Origin: Desulfobacterales bacterium
GTDB lineage: Bacteria; Desulfobacterota; Desulfobacteria; Desulfobacterales; JAEINQ01
Direction: 5' to 3'
NCBI GenBank assembly: GCA_016342285.1
Contig: JAEINQ010000010.1
Location: 1 to 64,000, forward strand
DNA length: 64,000 nucleotides
Positions within the stretch are counted from its first letter, which is position 1; the number at the start of each line of letters is the position of its first letter. Under the pieces are notes generated by a model. The model did not search any database. It was not told the origin of the DNA and worked only from the letters and a program-made list of their open reading frames with translations. This document shows, one piece after another, positions 44,534-53,500 of the stretch. Both the position numbers and the translations under genes were made by a program.

Positions 44534-47335
44534 ATGGAACTTTTTGATCCTTTCAACCCCGTGAACAGTTACAAAAGCTCATTATTCAAAGGGGCATTAA
44601 AAATTTTGAACCTTCGACGCTTTCATGACCTGCCCATCCGCTACAAGATGCTTGTCGGGCACATCAGTATTCTTATCGCCGCCGCCGTTTTCGGCTCGGC
44701 GATCCTCTATGGCATTGTCAGCAGGACCATCAGGACCCGGATTGAAAGCGAGCTGAATACCGCCACCGCCACGATTGCCAACATGGTTCAAATCTCGGCG
44801 TCTGTTTCCATCAGAAACAGCCTTCGGGCCATTGCCGAGAAGAACCGGGAGATTGCCTGGCATTACTGGCGCCAGTTTCAGGCCGGTCGCCTGTCCCGCA
44901 AGGATGCCATCGAACAGATCCGCGGCGTGTTCTTGGATCAGGTCATCGGCAAGACCGGATACATCTACTGCATCGACAGCCGGGGCATTGCCGTGGTCCA
45001 CCCGAAAAAGCAAGTGGAGGGGCAGAGCTTTCGGCATTACGGCTTCATCAAAGAGCAGATACGGAAAAAAGGCGGGTACCTGGAGTATGACTGGAAAAAC
45101 CCCGGCGAAGCCAAAGCGAGGCCCAAGGCCCTGTATATGACCTATTTCGAGCCTTTGGACTGGATCATTTCGGTCAGTTCTTACCGGGAGGAGTTCAAGG
45201 CTCTGGTCCATGTGGACGATTTTCGGGAAAGCATTTTGTCCATGAAATTCGGGGATACCGGTTACCTCTACGTGATCGATCTGAGTGGCAACTTCATTGG
45301 CCATCCCCGGTTGGAAGGGTCCAACCCTACGGTATTGGGTTGGCTTCCTGCCGAATTCCTGCAGGAGATGATGGACAAGAAGCGAGGCAAGATCGTCTAC
45401 GACTGGAAAAATCCGGGAGAGCCGTCACTGCGAAAGAAGCTGGTGATGTATACCTTCCTGCCCGAGTACCAGTGGATCGTGGCCTCCTCCGGGTATCTGG
45501 ACGAATTTTACGAACCCCTCCGAACCGGGCGAACCATTATTTTGTCCACGGTGTTCCTCGCCCTGGTGCTGGTCGTTCCCCTGACCCTGTGGATGAGTGC
45601 CTCCATCACGCGCCCCCTGGAGAAACTGATGGCCCGGTTGTCCAGCAGCGCCGAAGGCGATTTCAGCGTTCGGCAGGAACCCGAGAACCAAGACGAGATC
45701 GGGCAGTTGGCCGGCTATTTCAATAGCTTCATGGTCCGCCTGGGAAACTATAGCGACGCTCTTCGTGCCGAAATTCAGGACCGCAAACAGGCAGAGAACG
45801 CCCTTCGGGGGGCAGAGGCTGAAATGCGGGCGCTAATGGACAACCTGCCCGATATTGCCTGGCTCAAGGATACCGAAAAACGGTTCATCGTCGCCAACCG
45901 GAAATTTGCCGACTATTTTGGAAAGCAGGCGACCGATATCCGGGGAAAACGCGATTCGGACTTCTGGCCGGCCGATCTGGCCGATAAATACAGCCATGAC
46001 GACGAGGTGGTGGTGGTGGGCAGAAAGGCCCTGCGCATGGAAGAGAGACTGGCCGACGCCCATGGCCAGAGCCACTGGTTCGAGACCATCAAGAGCCCGT
46101 TTTACGACGATCAGGGGCAGGTCATGGGGGTGGTGGGCATTTCCCGGGATATCAGCGAACGCAAACAGACCGAAAAACAGATGCTCCAGGTTCAGAAAAT
46201 GGAGGCCATCGGTACTTTGGCAGGCGGAATTGCCCACGATTTCAACAACCTGTTAGGTGGTATTCTCGGCAACATTAACCTGCTTCAGATGGACCTGGGA
46301 CCGGATCACCCCAGCCAGGCACGACTCAGGATCGTGGAAAAAATTGTCTTGTCGGGGTCCAATCTCTCCCGTCAGGTCCTCGCCTTTGCCCGGGGAGGCA
46401 AATACGAGGTTCGACCGACGGATATCAACCGACTGATGGGAAATACGGTGGAAATGTTTATCCGGACCTGCAAACAGATTGTCGTTCACCGCCAGTTCGA
46501 AAGTGGAATCTGGAGTGTGCCCTGCGACCGGGCCCAGATCGAGCAGGTGTTGCTGAACCTGTGGGTCAACGCCTCCGATGCCATGCCCAATGGGGGTGAT
46601 CTCCATCTGCAAACCGCCAACATCGTGCTTTCCCATCGCTTGAAAAAACCTTACGAGATCCGGCCGGGCCGATATGTGGAGATTACGGTACGTGACACCG
46701 GTCATGGAATGGACCGCAAGGTCTGCTCCCGGGTGTTCGAGCCCTTTTTTACCACCAAAGAGATGGGCAAGGGGACCGGCCTGGGGCTTGCCTCCGCCTA
46801 CGGCATCATCAAGAACCACGGCGGTTACATCGATGTGTCCAGCACGCTCGGGCAAGGGACCTGTTTTAAGATCTATCTTCCCGCCAGGGACAGCTGCGAT
46901 GTATTCGAACATGCCGATGAGGACGGCGTGACCCAGGGGAGCGGTACCATCCTTCTGGTGGACGACGAACCGGATATTCGGGAGGTGGCCCGGGACATGC
47001 TCCTGGCCATGGGATATACCGTCTACACTGCCGCAGGCGGAGACGAAGCCCTGGAGACGTTTCGAGCTCAAAAGGGAAGAATCGATCTGGTCATTTTGGA
47101 TCTGATCATGCCCGGGATGGGCGGCGGCGAGGTGTTTGACCGGCTCCGCGCCCTGGACCCGGATGTCACGGTCCTGCTCTCCAGCGGATACAGCCAGGAT
47201 GGTGAGGCGGCCGAGATTCTTGCCCGAGGCGGAAAGGGCTTTATCCAAAAGCCGTTTCGTATGAACGCCCTTTCCAGAAAGGTCGGCGACCTGCTGGTGC
47301 TATCACCCGGCCAGAGGCCTGAGGCCTCCGGCTGA
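44534..47335 (+). CDS. hybrid histidine kinase with tandem Cache, HAMP, PAS and receiver domains
   Basis: A 933-residue membrane sensor. TM1 is at about 39-62; the periplasmic part holds two related Cache modules, each ending in a YDWKNPGE repeat and a (W)I(V/I)(A/S)S(S) strand; TM2 at about 333-352 leads to HAMP, then PAS (ALMDNLPDIAWLKDTEKRF), HisKA with H568 in GGIAHDFNN, an ATPase domain with GTGLGLASAYGIIKNHGG, and a receiver domain (804-920) with D856 in LVILDLIMPG and K906. The signal is probably a small organic ligand. ATG 44534 is chosen because the longer frame from 44456 is translated repeat A2. No separate response regulator is adjacent. Confidence 0.93.
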   Translation: MELFDPFNPVNSYKSSLFKGALKILNLRRFHDLPIRYKMLVGHISILIAAAVFGSAILYGIVSRTIRTRIESELNTATATIANMVQISASVSIRNSLRAIAEKNREIAWHYWRQFQAGRLSRKDAIEQIRGVFLDQVIGKTGYIYCIDSRGIAVVHPKKQVEGQSFRHYGFIKEQIRKKGGYLEYDWKNPGEAKARPKALYMTYFEPLDWIISVSSYREEFKALVHVDDFRESILSMKFGDTGYLYVIDLSGNFIGHPRLEGSNPTVLGWLPAEFLQEMMDKKRGKIVYDWKNPGEPSLRKKLVMYTFLPEYQWIVASSGYLDEFYEPLRTGRTIILSTVFLALVLVVPLTLWMSASITRPLEKLMARLSSSAEGDFSVRQEPENQDEIGQLAGYFNSFMVRLGNYSDALRAEIQDRKQAENALRGAEAEMRALMDNLPDIAWLKDTEKRFIVANRKFADYFGKQATDIRGKRDSDFWPADLADKYSHDDEVVVVGRKALRMEERLADAHGQSHWFETIKSPFYDDQGQVMGVVGISRDISERKQTEKQMLQVQKMEAIGTLAGGIAHDFNNLLGGILGNINLLQMDLGPDHPSQARLRIVEKIVLSGSNLSRQVLAFARGGKYEVRPTDINRLMGNTVEMFIRTCKQIVVHRQFESGIWSVPCDRAQIEQVLLNLWVNASDAMPNGGDLHLQTANIVLSHRLKKPYEIRPGRYVEITVRDTGHGMDRKVCSRVFEPFFTTKEMGKGTGLGLASAYGIIKNHGGYIDVSSTLGQGTCFKIYLPARDSCDVFEHADEDGVTQGSGTILLVDDEPDIREVARDMLLAMGYTVYTAAGGDEALETFRAQKGRIDLVILDLIMPGMGGGEVFDRLRALDPDVTVLLSSGYSQDGEAAEILARGGKGFIQKPFRMNALSRKVGDLLVLSPGQRPEASG

Positions 47336-47676
47336 CCCTCGAAGCCTCTCAGATGCTGGGTGGCGAACCAAAAAGGTGGTAAATACCAGGAAGATGCCCG
47401 CTTTGTCTCGAAACAGCAGCCGCCCAGAAATATCCCTATGAACCGGAATCGGTGCTGTGGGTGCCGGTGATACGCTTCAACCGGACAGGTCGCGAACACC
47501 CTCCTGATATTTTGCAATGTATGAGGCCAAGGGCTTGGCGCCAGCACAGAATGTGACGATATTCAGGTCCGGTGAGGTTGTACCGGGCATATGAGGTCGT
47601 GGTCCAGAGAAAAAAGTCTCATACCCACAATAAGAAAACCACCGAAGCTGTCAATAGGAATTTTTCACACCCCTTT
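47336..47676. other. spacer without recognised gene
   Basis: A 341-base gap between the convergent histidine-kinase and binding-protein genes. One forward frame near 47440-47555 reads plausibly (VLWVPVIRFNRTGREHPP) but has no start or ribosome site and may be a decayed gene. No clear terminator hairpin was found. Confidence 0.3.
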
Positions 47677-48600
47677 TTATTTTTCAGCAAGACCCGTATA
47701 CACAACTTGTTCGAAGGGGTAGCGTCGTTTCATGTGGCCGGCCTGAATCCACATGTCCACCATGCGCTCGTACGATTCCCGGGATATGACCGGGTCCGGT
47801 TGCCAGCAACCGATGGCTTTGCAGTTTTTGACTGACCGGACCAAAACATTGTGGGACGTTCCTTCAAAAAGACGGATTATTGCGGAAACGATTTCTTCGG
47901 GCGTGCTGGCGTCGAGCCAGCGCAGTGTCGCATGGTAGGCACGCATAAAGGCTTCCGCGGCATCGGCCCGTTCCCGAATAAATTTCCGGCTCATGGCCAG
48001 TGTGCTGAACGCCAGGGGCCCCAAAGACTCGCCCACCGAGGCGGCCAGGAATCCGACGCCGTCCTCGACCAGAACGCTTGCAAACGGCTCCTGTAGGTGC
48101 ACGAAATCACCCACGCCATCTCGAAATGCCTGTGCCGCCAATGCCATATTGGCATAATCGTTCAGCAGCCGAATCTTGTCGGCATCCACGCCGGGGATTT
48201 CGGACAGGCATAAGCGCAGTGATGCCAGTGGCTGCAGGCTGAAATTGGAGGTTACCAGCCCGGCCCCCTCAAGGTCTTTCCACCGAAAGTCGTCGCCCGC
48301 CTTGCGGCCGACCAGAAAGAATCCGTCCCGATGGTTTACTGTCGCCACCTGCACCGGCAAGTCCCCCTGGACCTGCTGTTCCAGCCATAAAAAGCTCAGC
48401 GTCGGGGTGTTCCCCAAAACATCCACGATCCCCTGGTTGAGTTGTTTTAAACGGTCGGCGCCTTTTCCGGGCTCCGGCCCCAAAATGCCCTCATACCCTT
48501 CCTGGGCCAAGAATCCGGCTTCCACCGTGGCAAGAATCGGAATATAGAAAACAGACCGAGCTGCTTCGGCGATCCGTAACGTTTTGTTTTTCACCGTCAT
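47677..48600 (-). CDS. NMT1/THI5-like substrate-binding protein, no signal peptide
   Basis: A 307-residue protein of the NMT1/SsuA periplasmic-binding fold: LRIAEAARSVFYIPILATVE at the start, GADRLKQLNQGIVDVLGNTP, then FVHLQEPFASVLVEDGVGFL and RADAAEAFMRAYHATLRWLD. The family delivers thiamine precursors, sulfonates or nitrate to ABC transporters, but this one has no signal peptide and no permease or ATPase gene beside it, so it may act as a cytoplasmic ligand-binding protein. AAGGGAAAACAA precedes ATG 48600. The substrate is unknown. Confidence 0.75.
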   Translation of the reverse strand: MTVKNKTLRIAEAARSVFYIPILATVEAGFLAQEGYEGILGPEPGKGADRLKQLNQGIVDVLGNTPTLSFLWLEQQVQGDLPVQVATVNHRDGFFLVGRKAGDDFRWKDLEGAGLVTSNFSLQPLASLRLCLSEIPGVDADKIRLLNDYANMALAAQAFRDGVGDFVHLQEPFASVLVEDGVGFLAASVGESLGPLAFSTLAMSRKFIRERADAAEAFMRAYHATLRWLDASTPEEIVSAIIRLFEGTSHNVLVRSVKNCKAIGCWQPDPVISRESYERMVDMWIQAGHMKRRYPFEQVVYTGLAEK

Positions 48601-48955
48601 TTGTTTTCCCTTTTCAAATAGTATTCCTTCGCAATATGAAGAGCTATCATAAAGGCTCCGGCTATACCAAGTGTTGCCGATATAAACTTAAGAAGTTTCC
48701 GGCCGAGCGGATGGGTGCCCTCCTTCCGGCACCCGTCGGCACCGAGGAGGACCTGTGCCTCATTTATGATTTCGGCGTTAAGGAACCGTTTAGATATTTA
48801 TGCACAATGCTGGAAATAAGGGTTTGATACGGTATCCCTTCTTCAATGGCCCTTATCTGAATTTGATGATAATCCTTTTGGGAAACGCCGTTTTTAGAAA
48901 GATTTTACTATCGCTTTCCACATTAGGTTGACAATATGTTTCGAGCCTTTAACGC
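48601..48955. other. spacer without recognised gene
   Basis: A 355-base gap. It contains a GGGTGCC-ctccttcc-GGCACCC hairpin (48713-48734), a TTATGCACAA motif near 48798 shared with two other spacers, and an AT-rich stretch before 48955. A 63-codon frame at 48636-48827 lacks a ribosome site and is not called. Confidence 0.35.
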
Positions 48956-49876
48956 CTACCTCTTGATCTTCCCCGGCAGGATGAACTCGTATCGTTTTCG
49001 GAAAAGCTTGGTGGTCAGCCACCGGTCCATGCGGCGGAGGAACAAAAACAGCGCCCAGATGAACTTGTCCTCCCGGTAGTATTTTTCCACTTCTTCAAGG
49101 GTCAAGGGGGTGATGTCATCGCCCATGGCCCGGTTGATGGTGTCGATCACCGGCGCCACCAGGTCGGGAAGTTGCTCCTTGAACAGGTTGCCGGTCAAGT
49201 CGATAAGGACCAGCCGGGGGTCGTAGTAGCGGTTCAATACGTCGGCCACGAAAAGCCAGCGTACCAGCCAGCGCAAAAAACCCGGAGCGGCCTGAAGGAG
49301 CAGTTCCGGATCGAGCTGGTGGGCGCCTGCCTTTCGAATGAACGGGGTGCTGGTGTCGATATAAACGATCTTTTCCTTCCCGTTTGACTCAAGCAGTGCC
49401 CAATTGGAGATCTGGCCGTCCATGGCGATTTCCAGGTCCGGGCCCACGGTTTCGTTGAAGGCCCAGACCTTTTTCATCTCCCCGACCACCCGTTCCACCA
49501 GTGCCAACGCATCCTGGGCGGGAAGGGTGTGCATGAGCCGGTTGCCGATACGTTCGGCCGGCAGCAGCGCCTGGGCGAGATATAGGGCCACGGGCCGGCC
49601 GGGAATCTCCACCAGGGCTGTTTCAGTCTCGGGAAGGGTTAGGCCGGTCCGGCCGAGAAGTTCGCAATACTCCCTGTACATGTCGGCATAGGCTTGGGCC
49701 TCGGTACGGTCGGCAAACAGGGGCATGCGTTTGTAGGCAACCGGGGCGTCGCCGATACGGAAGATGGCCGATATCTCGCCGTAGCCGATGAGTTCGGCCG
49801 GCACTTCGGATCTTTCCAGGTGCTGGGGATCGAGGCCGTCTTCGAAGCGTTGCAGAAGACTGGTGTCGATGTCCAT
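48956..49876 (-). CDS. conserved protein with kinase-like motifs (DUF6206-like)
   Basis: A 306-residue cytoplasmic protein. It reads like a degenerate kinase fold: a glycine-loop-like IGYGEISAIFRIGD (about 31-44) followed by VAYKRMP with a candidate ATP lysine, then DGQISNWALLES where a catalytic loop would be, and IVYIDTSTPFIRK where a metal-binding Asp would be. The C-terminal 90 residues are helical. I believe it belongs to DUF6206 but cannot verify it. ATG 49876 follows AAAAGGAG. It lies beside a class-III aminotransferase on the same strand, 462 bases downstream. Confidence 0.6.
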   Translation of the reverse strand: MDIDTSLLQRFEDGLDPQHLERSEVPAELIGYGEISAIFRIGDAPVAYKRMPLFADRTEAQAYADMYREYCELLGRTGLTLPETETALVEIPGRPVALYLAQALLPAERIGNRLMHTLPAQDALALVERVVGEMKKVWAFNETVGPDLEIAMDGQISNWALLESNGKEKIVYIDTSTPFIRKAGAHQLDPELLLQAAPGFLRWLVRWLFVADVLNRYYDPRLVLIDLTGNLFKEQLPDLVAPVIDTINRAMGDDITPLTLEEVEKYYREDKFIWALFLFLRRMDRWLTTKLFRKRYEFILPGKIKR

Positions 49877-50338
49877 ATGCGCTCCTTTTATGGTTAAAGC
49901 CTGCGTATAAAAGAGCCTGTGGTGGCGGAACCGAACCAGGTTGTTTTTTTCACCGCCCGCTTTGCTCAAGGCGCCAAGAACGCGAAGAAAACTTTTTTAC
50001 GGAATCGGGTCCTGCACTGGCCAAACTCCGGCCACTACAGGCTGCGATTCCGTAAAAGCCTCGATCCCTGATATAAGGGATAAAGGGATTCCGGGTTTCC
50101 CGTGCAGCACAAGGCCTGGTACGGCGGCTCACTTGCCCGAAGGGCATGGCACCATTTGTTCGGCCGGAGCGCCTGCATCGGTTTTTCGTAGGTGATCGGC
50201 TGGACAAATAAATCCTGGATATCCTGTCCATCCTGTCAAAACTTAGCGATCTTTGTGCCTTTGCGGTGATGCGAATTTGGTTTGCGGCGATGCTGCCACA
50301 GGTTTTTCCTCTTCGCAGTCAACGCCAAAGCTGAAGTC
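49877..50338. other. spacer with nested inverted repeat
   Basis: A 462-base gap without a recognisable gene. At 49990-50058 CTTTTTTACGGAATCG and CGATTCCGTAAAAG enclose an inner stem (CTGCACTGGCC against GGCCACTACAG). Further right are stretches such as CCTGGATATCCTGTCCATCC that look like degenerate interspersed sequence. It probably holds the 3' end of the aminotransferase transcript. Confidence 0.4.
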
Positions 50339-51607
50339 TCAGAGCGAACCTTTCATGGCGGCAACCTGGCCCAGGGCCGCGTCGAGGCGTTCTATCACCC
50401 AGTCGGCCTGGTCGGCGGTGGTGATCAGCGGCGGCAGGAACTGGGCCACGGATTTGTCGTTGTTGGCGTAGACCATGAGAAGATCGTTCTGGTAAGCGGC
50501 CAAAGAGAGCAGGGGGCCGCAGGTGTCGTCTTCCATCTTCAGCCCCATGAAAAGGCCAAGTTGTCGCAACCCTTTTAAAATCGGATGCTTTTGACGCAGC
50601 CGCCCAACCCCGGCGGCAAACCGGACGGCCAGGGCGTTGACGTGTTCGAGAAAGGCCGGTTTGGAGCAGATCTCCAGCACCTTTAACGCCACCCGGCAGC
50701 CGAGCTCGGCCCCGCCGAAAGTGGAGACGTGGATGTGGGGGTCGGGATGGAAAACCGCTTCGATGGGGCGTCGCATCACCGTGGCGGTGATGGGGTAGAT
50801 GCCGCCGGAAAGCCCCTTGGCCAGGACCACCATGTCCGGCACCACGTCAAAGTGTTCAAAAGCCCAGAGCTTTCCCGTGCGTCCCAGGCCGGTCTGCACC
50901 TCGTCGAGGATCATCACCGCCCCGCGGCGGTCGCAAATGTCCCGGACCGCCTGAAAATAATCCTTTGAAGCGATCGGCATGCCCAAGGTGGCCGGCACGG
51001 TCTCCAGCACCACGGCGGCGGTGTCGTTGTCCACGGCCGATGCCAGGGCGCCGGCATCGTTAAAAGGGACCTGGACGAAGCCGGGCGGCTGGGGGCCGAA
51101 GGGGGCGCGGTATTTTTCGTCCCCCGCGGCCAGGGCCAGACCCGTGTGGCCGTGGTAACCGCCCAGGGCTGAAACGATGCGGTTCTTTTTCGTATGGGAT
51201 CGGGCGATCTTGAAGGCCACGTCCACGGCCTCGCCGCCGCAGGCGCCGAAGACCGTGTAGTCGAGATCCTCGGGCATGAGTTCGGCCAGGCGTTTTCCCA
51301 GGTCGGCCCGGGCCTTGCTGATCATGTGGCCGTTGCCGATATCTACCTCGGTCAACGCCTCCTGTAGCGCTGCGATGATGTCCGGGTTCCGGTGGCCCAG
51401 GTTGTAGACCCCGCCGTTGCAGTGCAGGTTGAACAGCCGTTTTTCGCCGGTAAGATCCCAGAAAAATGGGCCTTCCCGGCGGCCCATGACCACGTCCATG
51501 CCGACCTGTTGCCAGAATTTTGCCTTTTCACTGGAGACATGGTCGGCAAAATCGGCGATGGCCTGTTTTTTGATCTCGTCTTGCGAGATTGAATCCTCTA
51601 CGCTCAA
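50339..51607 (-). CDS. class-III (aspartate aminotransferase-family) PLP enzyme
   Basis: A 422-residue class III aminotransferase, the family of acetylornithine, GABA and ornithine transaminases. Key parts are NGGVYNLGHRNPDIIAAL, GGEAVDVAFKIAR, GGYHGHTGLALA, the PLP-pairing DEVQTGLGRTG, and Schiff-base lysine K in VVLAKGLSGGIYP, with STFGGAELG after it. The substrate cannot be assigned. It lies downstream of the alpha/beta hydrolase and upstream of the kinase-like gene on the same strand. Confidence 0.9.
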   Translation of the reverse strand: MSVEDSISQDEIKKQAIADFADHVSSEKAKFWQQVGMDVVMGRREGPFFWDLTGEKRLFNLHCNGGVYNLGHRNPDIIAALQEALTEVDIGNGHMISKARADLGKRLAELMPEDLDYTVFGACGGEAVDVAFKIARSHTKKNRIVSALGGYHGHTGLALAAGDEKYRAPFGPQPPGFVQVPFNDAGALASAVDNDTAAVVLETVPATLGMPIASKDYFQAVRDICDRRGAVMILDEVQTGLGRTGKLWAFEHFDVVPDMVVLAKGLSGGIYPITATVMRRPIEAVFHPDPHIHVSTFGGAELGCRVALKVLEICSKPAFLEHVNALAVRFAAGVGRLRQKHPILKGLRQLGLFMGLKMEDDTCGPLLSLAAYQNDLLMVYANNDKSVAQFLPPLITTADQADWVIERLDAALGQVAAMKGSL

Positions 51608-51649
51608 GGCTCCTCCTTAGTGTCACGGCTTCGATGACGGAAAGCCGGG

Positions 51650-52585
51650 TCATCGGGTCAGAAACCGGACCAGTTCGGCATTGACCGCCTCTGGTGTTTC
51701 GTACTGGCAGACATGACCGGAGTCGTCGATGGCCACCAGGCGGGCTTTGGGCATGGCCGTAAGGACCCGGGCACTGTGTTCAAAGGGGACGATGGCGTCT
51801 TCTTTGCCCCAGAAGAGCAGAACGGGTCGGGGATGTTTTCCGGCGGCCTCAAAGGCGGCCTGCTGGTTGTGCAAATCGAAGTGACGCAGGGTGCTCACAA
51901 TGGCCCGTTTGTACCCCTTGTAAATCATTTGTTCCTGGTATTTGTCCATGTACTCCGGTACCCGCTCCGGTTTGAACAGTGATTTGGTCACGCTCTTGAT
52001 CAACGAGCGGTCTCCCACCGCCTTCATGATATATCCGCCCAGCATCGGAACTTTGACCAGCTTGCTGGTAAAGGGGAGGGTGACGGGAAATCCGGCCGGA
52101 GCGATGAGCACGAGTTTTTCCACTTTTTCCGGATGGCGGGCCGAAAAGATCGTTACAATGGCTCCCCCCATGGAGAGGCCCACCAGGCGGATCGGTCCGT
52201 TGACCTTCAGGGCGCCGAGCAACTCCATCAACTGGCGGTCGAACAGGTCTTCGTTGTAGTCCGTATAAGGTCGATCGGAAAACCCGCGGCCGAACAGATC
52301 GTAGCGCAATACCCGAAAGCCCGCGGCGGTCAGGGCCGGTACGTTCCGGTCCCAGTTGAACAGCGGCGTGGAAAACCCGTGGACCAGCACCACCACCGGA
52401 CCCGTTTCCGGCCCGGCCCATTGGTAGTGTGTGTATCCGTCTGATAGACTCACGAATTTTCCGGGAAGCCGCTCCCGGACGGTTTGGGTCAGGGTCGTGG
52501 ATTCACGGTCAAAGGCGAAATAGGGAATGGCCAGGGCAAGAATCACAACAGCCAAAACGATTAGGGCCTTACGGTTTTTTCCCAT
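51650..52585 (-). CDS. membrane-anchored alpha/beta hydrolase
   Basis: A 311-residue alpha/beta-hydrolase with an N-terminal signal anchor (about 6-24, ALIVLAVVILALAIPYFAF), so the catalytic domain is probably periplasmic. The oxyanion region VVLVHGFSTPLFNWD, nucleophile elbow GLSMGG (Ser), acid in FWGKEDAIVP and His in DDSGHVCQYE make a full triad. It resembles esterase/C-C hydrolase-type members; the substrate is unknown. ATG 52585 follows AAAAGGAG; the longer frame upstream is not homologous. The aminotransferase starts 42 bases downstream. Confidence 0.88.
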   Translation of the reverse strand: MGKNRKALIVLAVVILALAIPYFAFDRESTTLTQTVRERLPGKFVSLSDGYTHYQWAGPETGPVVVLVHGFSTPLFNWDRNVPALTAAGFRVLRYDLFGRGFSDRPYTDYNEDLFDRQLMELLGALKVNGPIRLVGLSMGGAIVTIFSARHPEKVEKLVLIAPAGFPVTLPFTSKLVKVPMLGGYIMKAVGDRSLIKSVTKSLFKPERVPEYMDKYQEQMIYKGYKRAIVSTLRHFDLHNQQAAFEAAGKHPRPVLLFWGKEDAIVPFEHSARVLTAMPKARLVAIDDSGHVCQYETPEAVNAELVRFLTR

Positions 52586-52847
52586 GGTGGCAGGGTCTCC
52601 TTTTAATTCGAAGTCGGAATGGAAAAACCATACACGAAACATCGCCTTCAAGCAATTCTTCAAAAGACGTCCAACCGATCCAGGCTTCGCCTCCGCCTGC
52701 TGGCCTCCTGCCGCTGACCGTCCTTGCAACCAACTCCGATTGACACCCAAACCTAAGTTGGGCAATAGTACAGCGCTTTGCCGGTCCGCGCCCATGATTC
52801 CATGGGTATGATCACATGTGTTTATTGCGTAAATAGGGGAGCCGACG

Positions 52848-53393
52848 GTGAAACGCTGGAAGAAAGAGCCGGCCACAGAGATCTACCGAAACCGAATGTT
52901 CGCGCTGAAGCGGACCCGCTGCCGACACCCGGAAAAAGGGGTTGTCCACGACTTTTTCTCTATTGACGCCGGGGACTGGATCAATGTGGTGGCCACCACT
53001 GAAGGGGGTCGCTTTGTTTTGGTGCGCCAGCACCGACTGGGCATCGATGAGATCACTCTGGAAATACCGGGCGGGATGGTGGATCCCGGCGACACGCCCG
53101 AGCAGTCAGCGACCCGGGAACTGGCAGAGGAAACCGGATACCGGGCCGGCCGCATGACCCTGCTAAAAACCCTTTCCGCCAATCCGGCCATCCTGACCAA
53201 CCGGCTTCACGTTTTTCACGCTGCCGGCTGCGTTCGGTGCGGCGACCAGCATCTTGATGCGGCCGAAGATATTGAGGTGGAGCTGGTCACCCGGGCGGAA
53301 ATCCTGGAAATGCTCAGAAACGGCGACATCCACCACAGCCTGGTGGTGGCGGCCCTGGGGCTGTATTTTCTATCCGAGACCGGCGTGCTGTGA
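52848..53393 (+). CDS. Nudix hydrolase, ADP-ribose pyrophosphatase type
   Basis: A 181-residue Nudix enzyme hydrolysing nucleoside diphosphate-linked metabolites, most like ADP-ribose pyrophosphatases. The Nudix box runs GMVDPGDTPEQSATRELAEE (about 76-95) with TGY after it; the first acidic position is Asp rather than Glu, while the REx2EE core is intact. LEIPGGMVDPG is the family hallmark. The start is GTG 52848 with AGGGGAG upstream. It is convergent with the CHAT gene across repeat D2. Confidence 0.9.
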   Translation: MKRWKKEPATEIYRNRMFALKRTRCRHPEKGVVHDFFSIDAGDWINVVATTEGGRFVLVRQHRLGIDEITLEIPGGMVDPGDTPEQSATRELAEETGYRAGRMTLLKTLSANPAILTNRLHVFHAAGCVRCGDQHLDAAEDIEVELVTRAEILEMLRNGDIHHSLVVAALGLYFLSETGVL

Positions 53394-53399
53394 GGATGA

Positions 53400-53500
53400 A
53401 AGGGGTCGAGGGGTCAAGGGTTCAAGGGTTCGAGGGTCCCCGTGAAGGAGCCCTGAGTTTGTTTTTTCTTCCTCGACCATCTGGCCCCTGGAATCCTGAT
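53400..53500. repeat. dispersed repeat family D, copy 2
   Basis: AGGGGTCGAGGGGTCAAGGG followed by TTCAAGGGTTCGAGGG, a periodic 8-10 base pattern, then GTGAAGGAGCCCTGAG and CCTGGAATCCTGATTCA. Its reverse complement aligns with 37336-37432 along most of its length. It fills the gap between the convergent Nudix and CHAT genes. Confidence 0.65.

Noticed and set aside
48636-48827. 63-codon frame in the 48.6-48.9 kb spacer
   Set aside because: No ribosome site, hairpin within it, and no recognisable motif.
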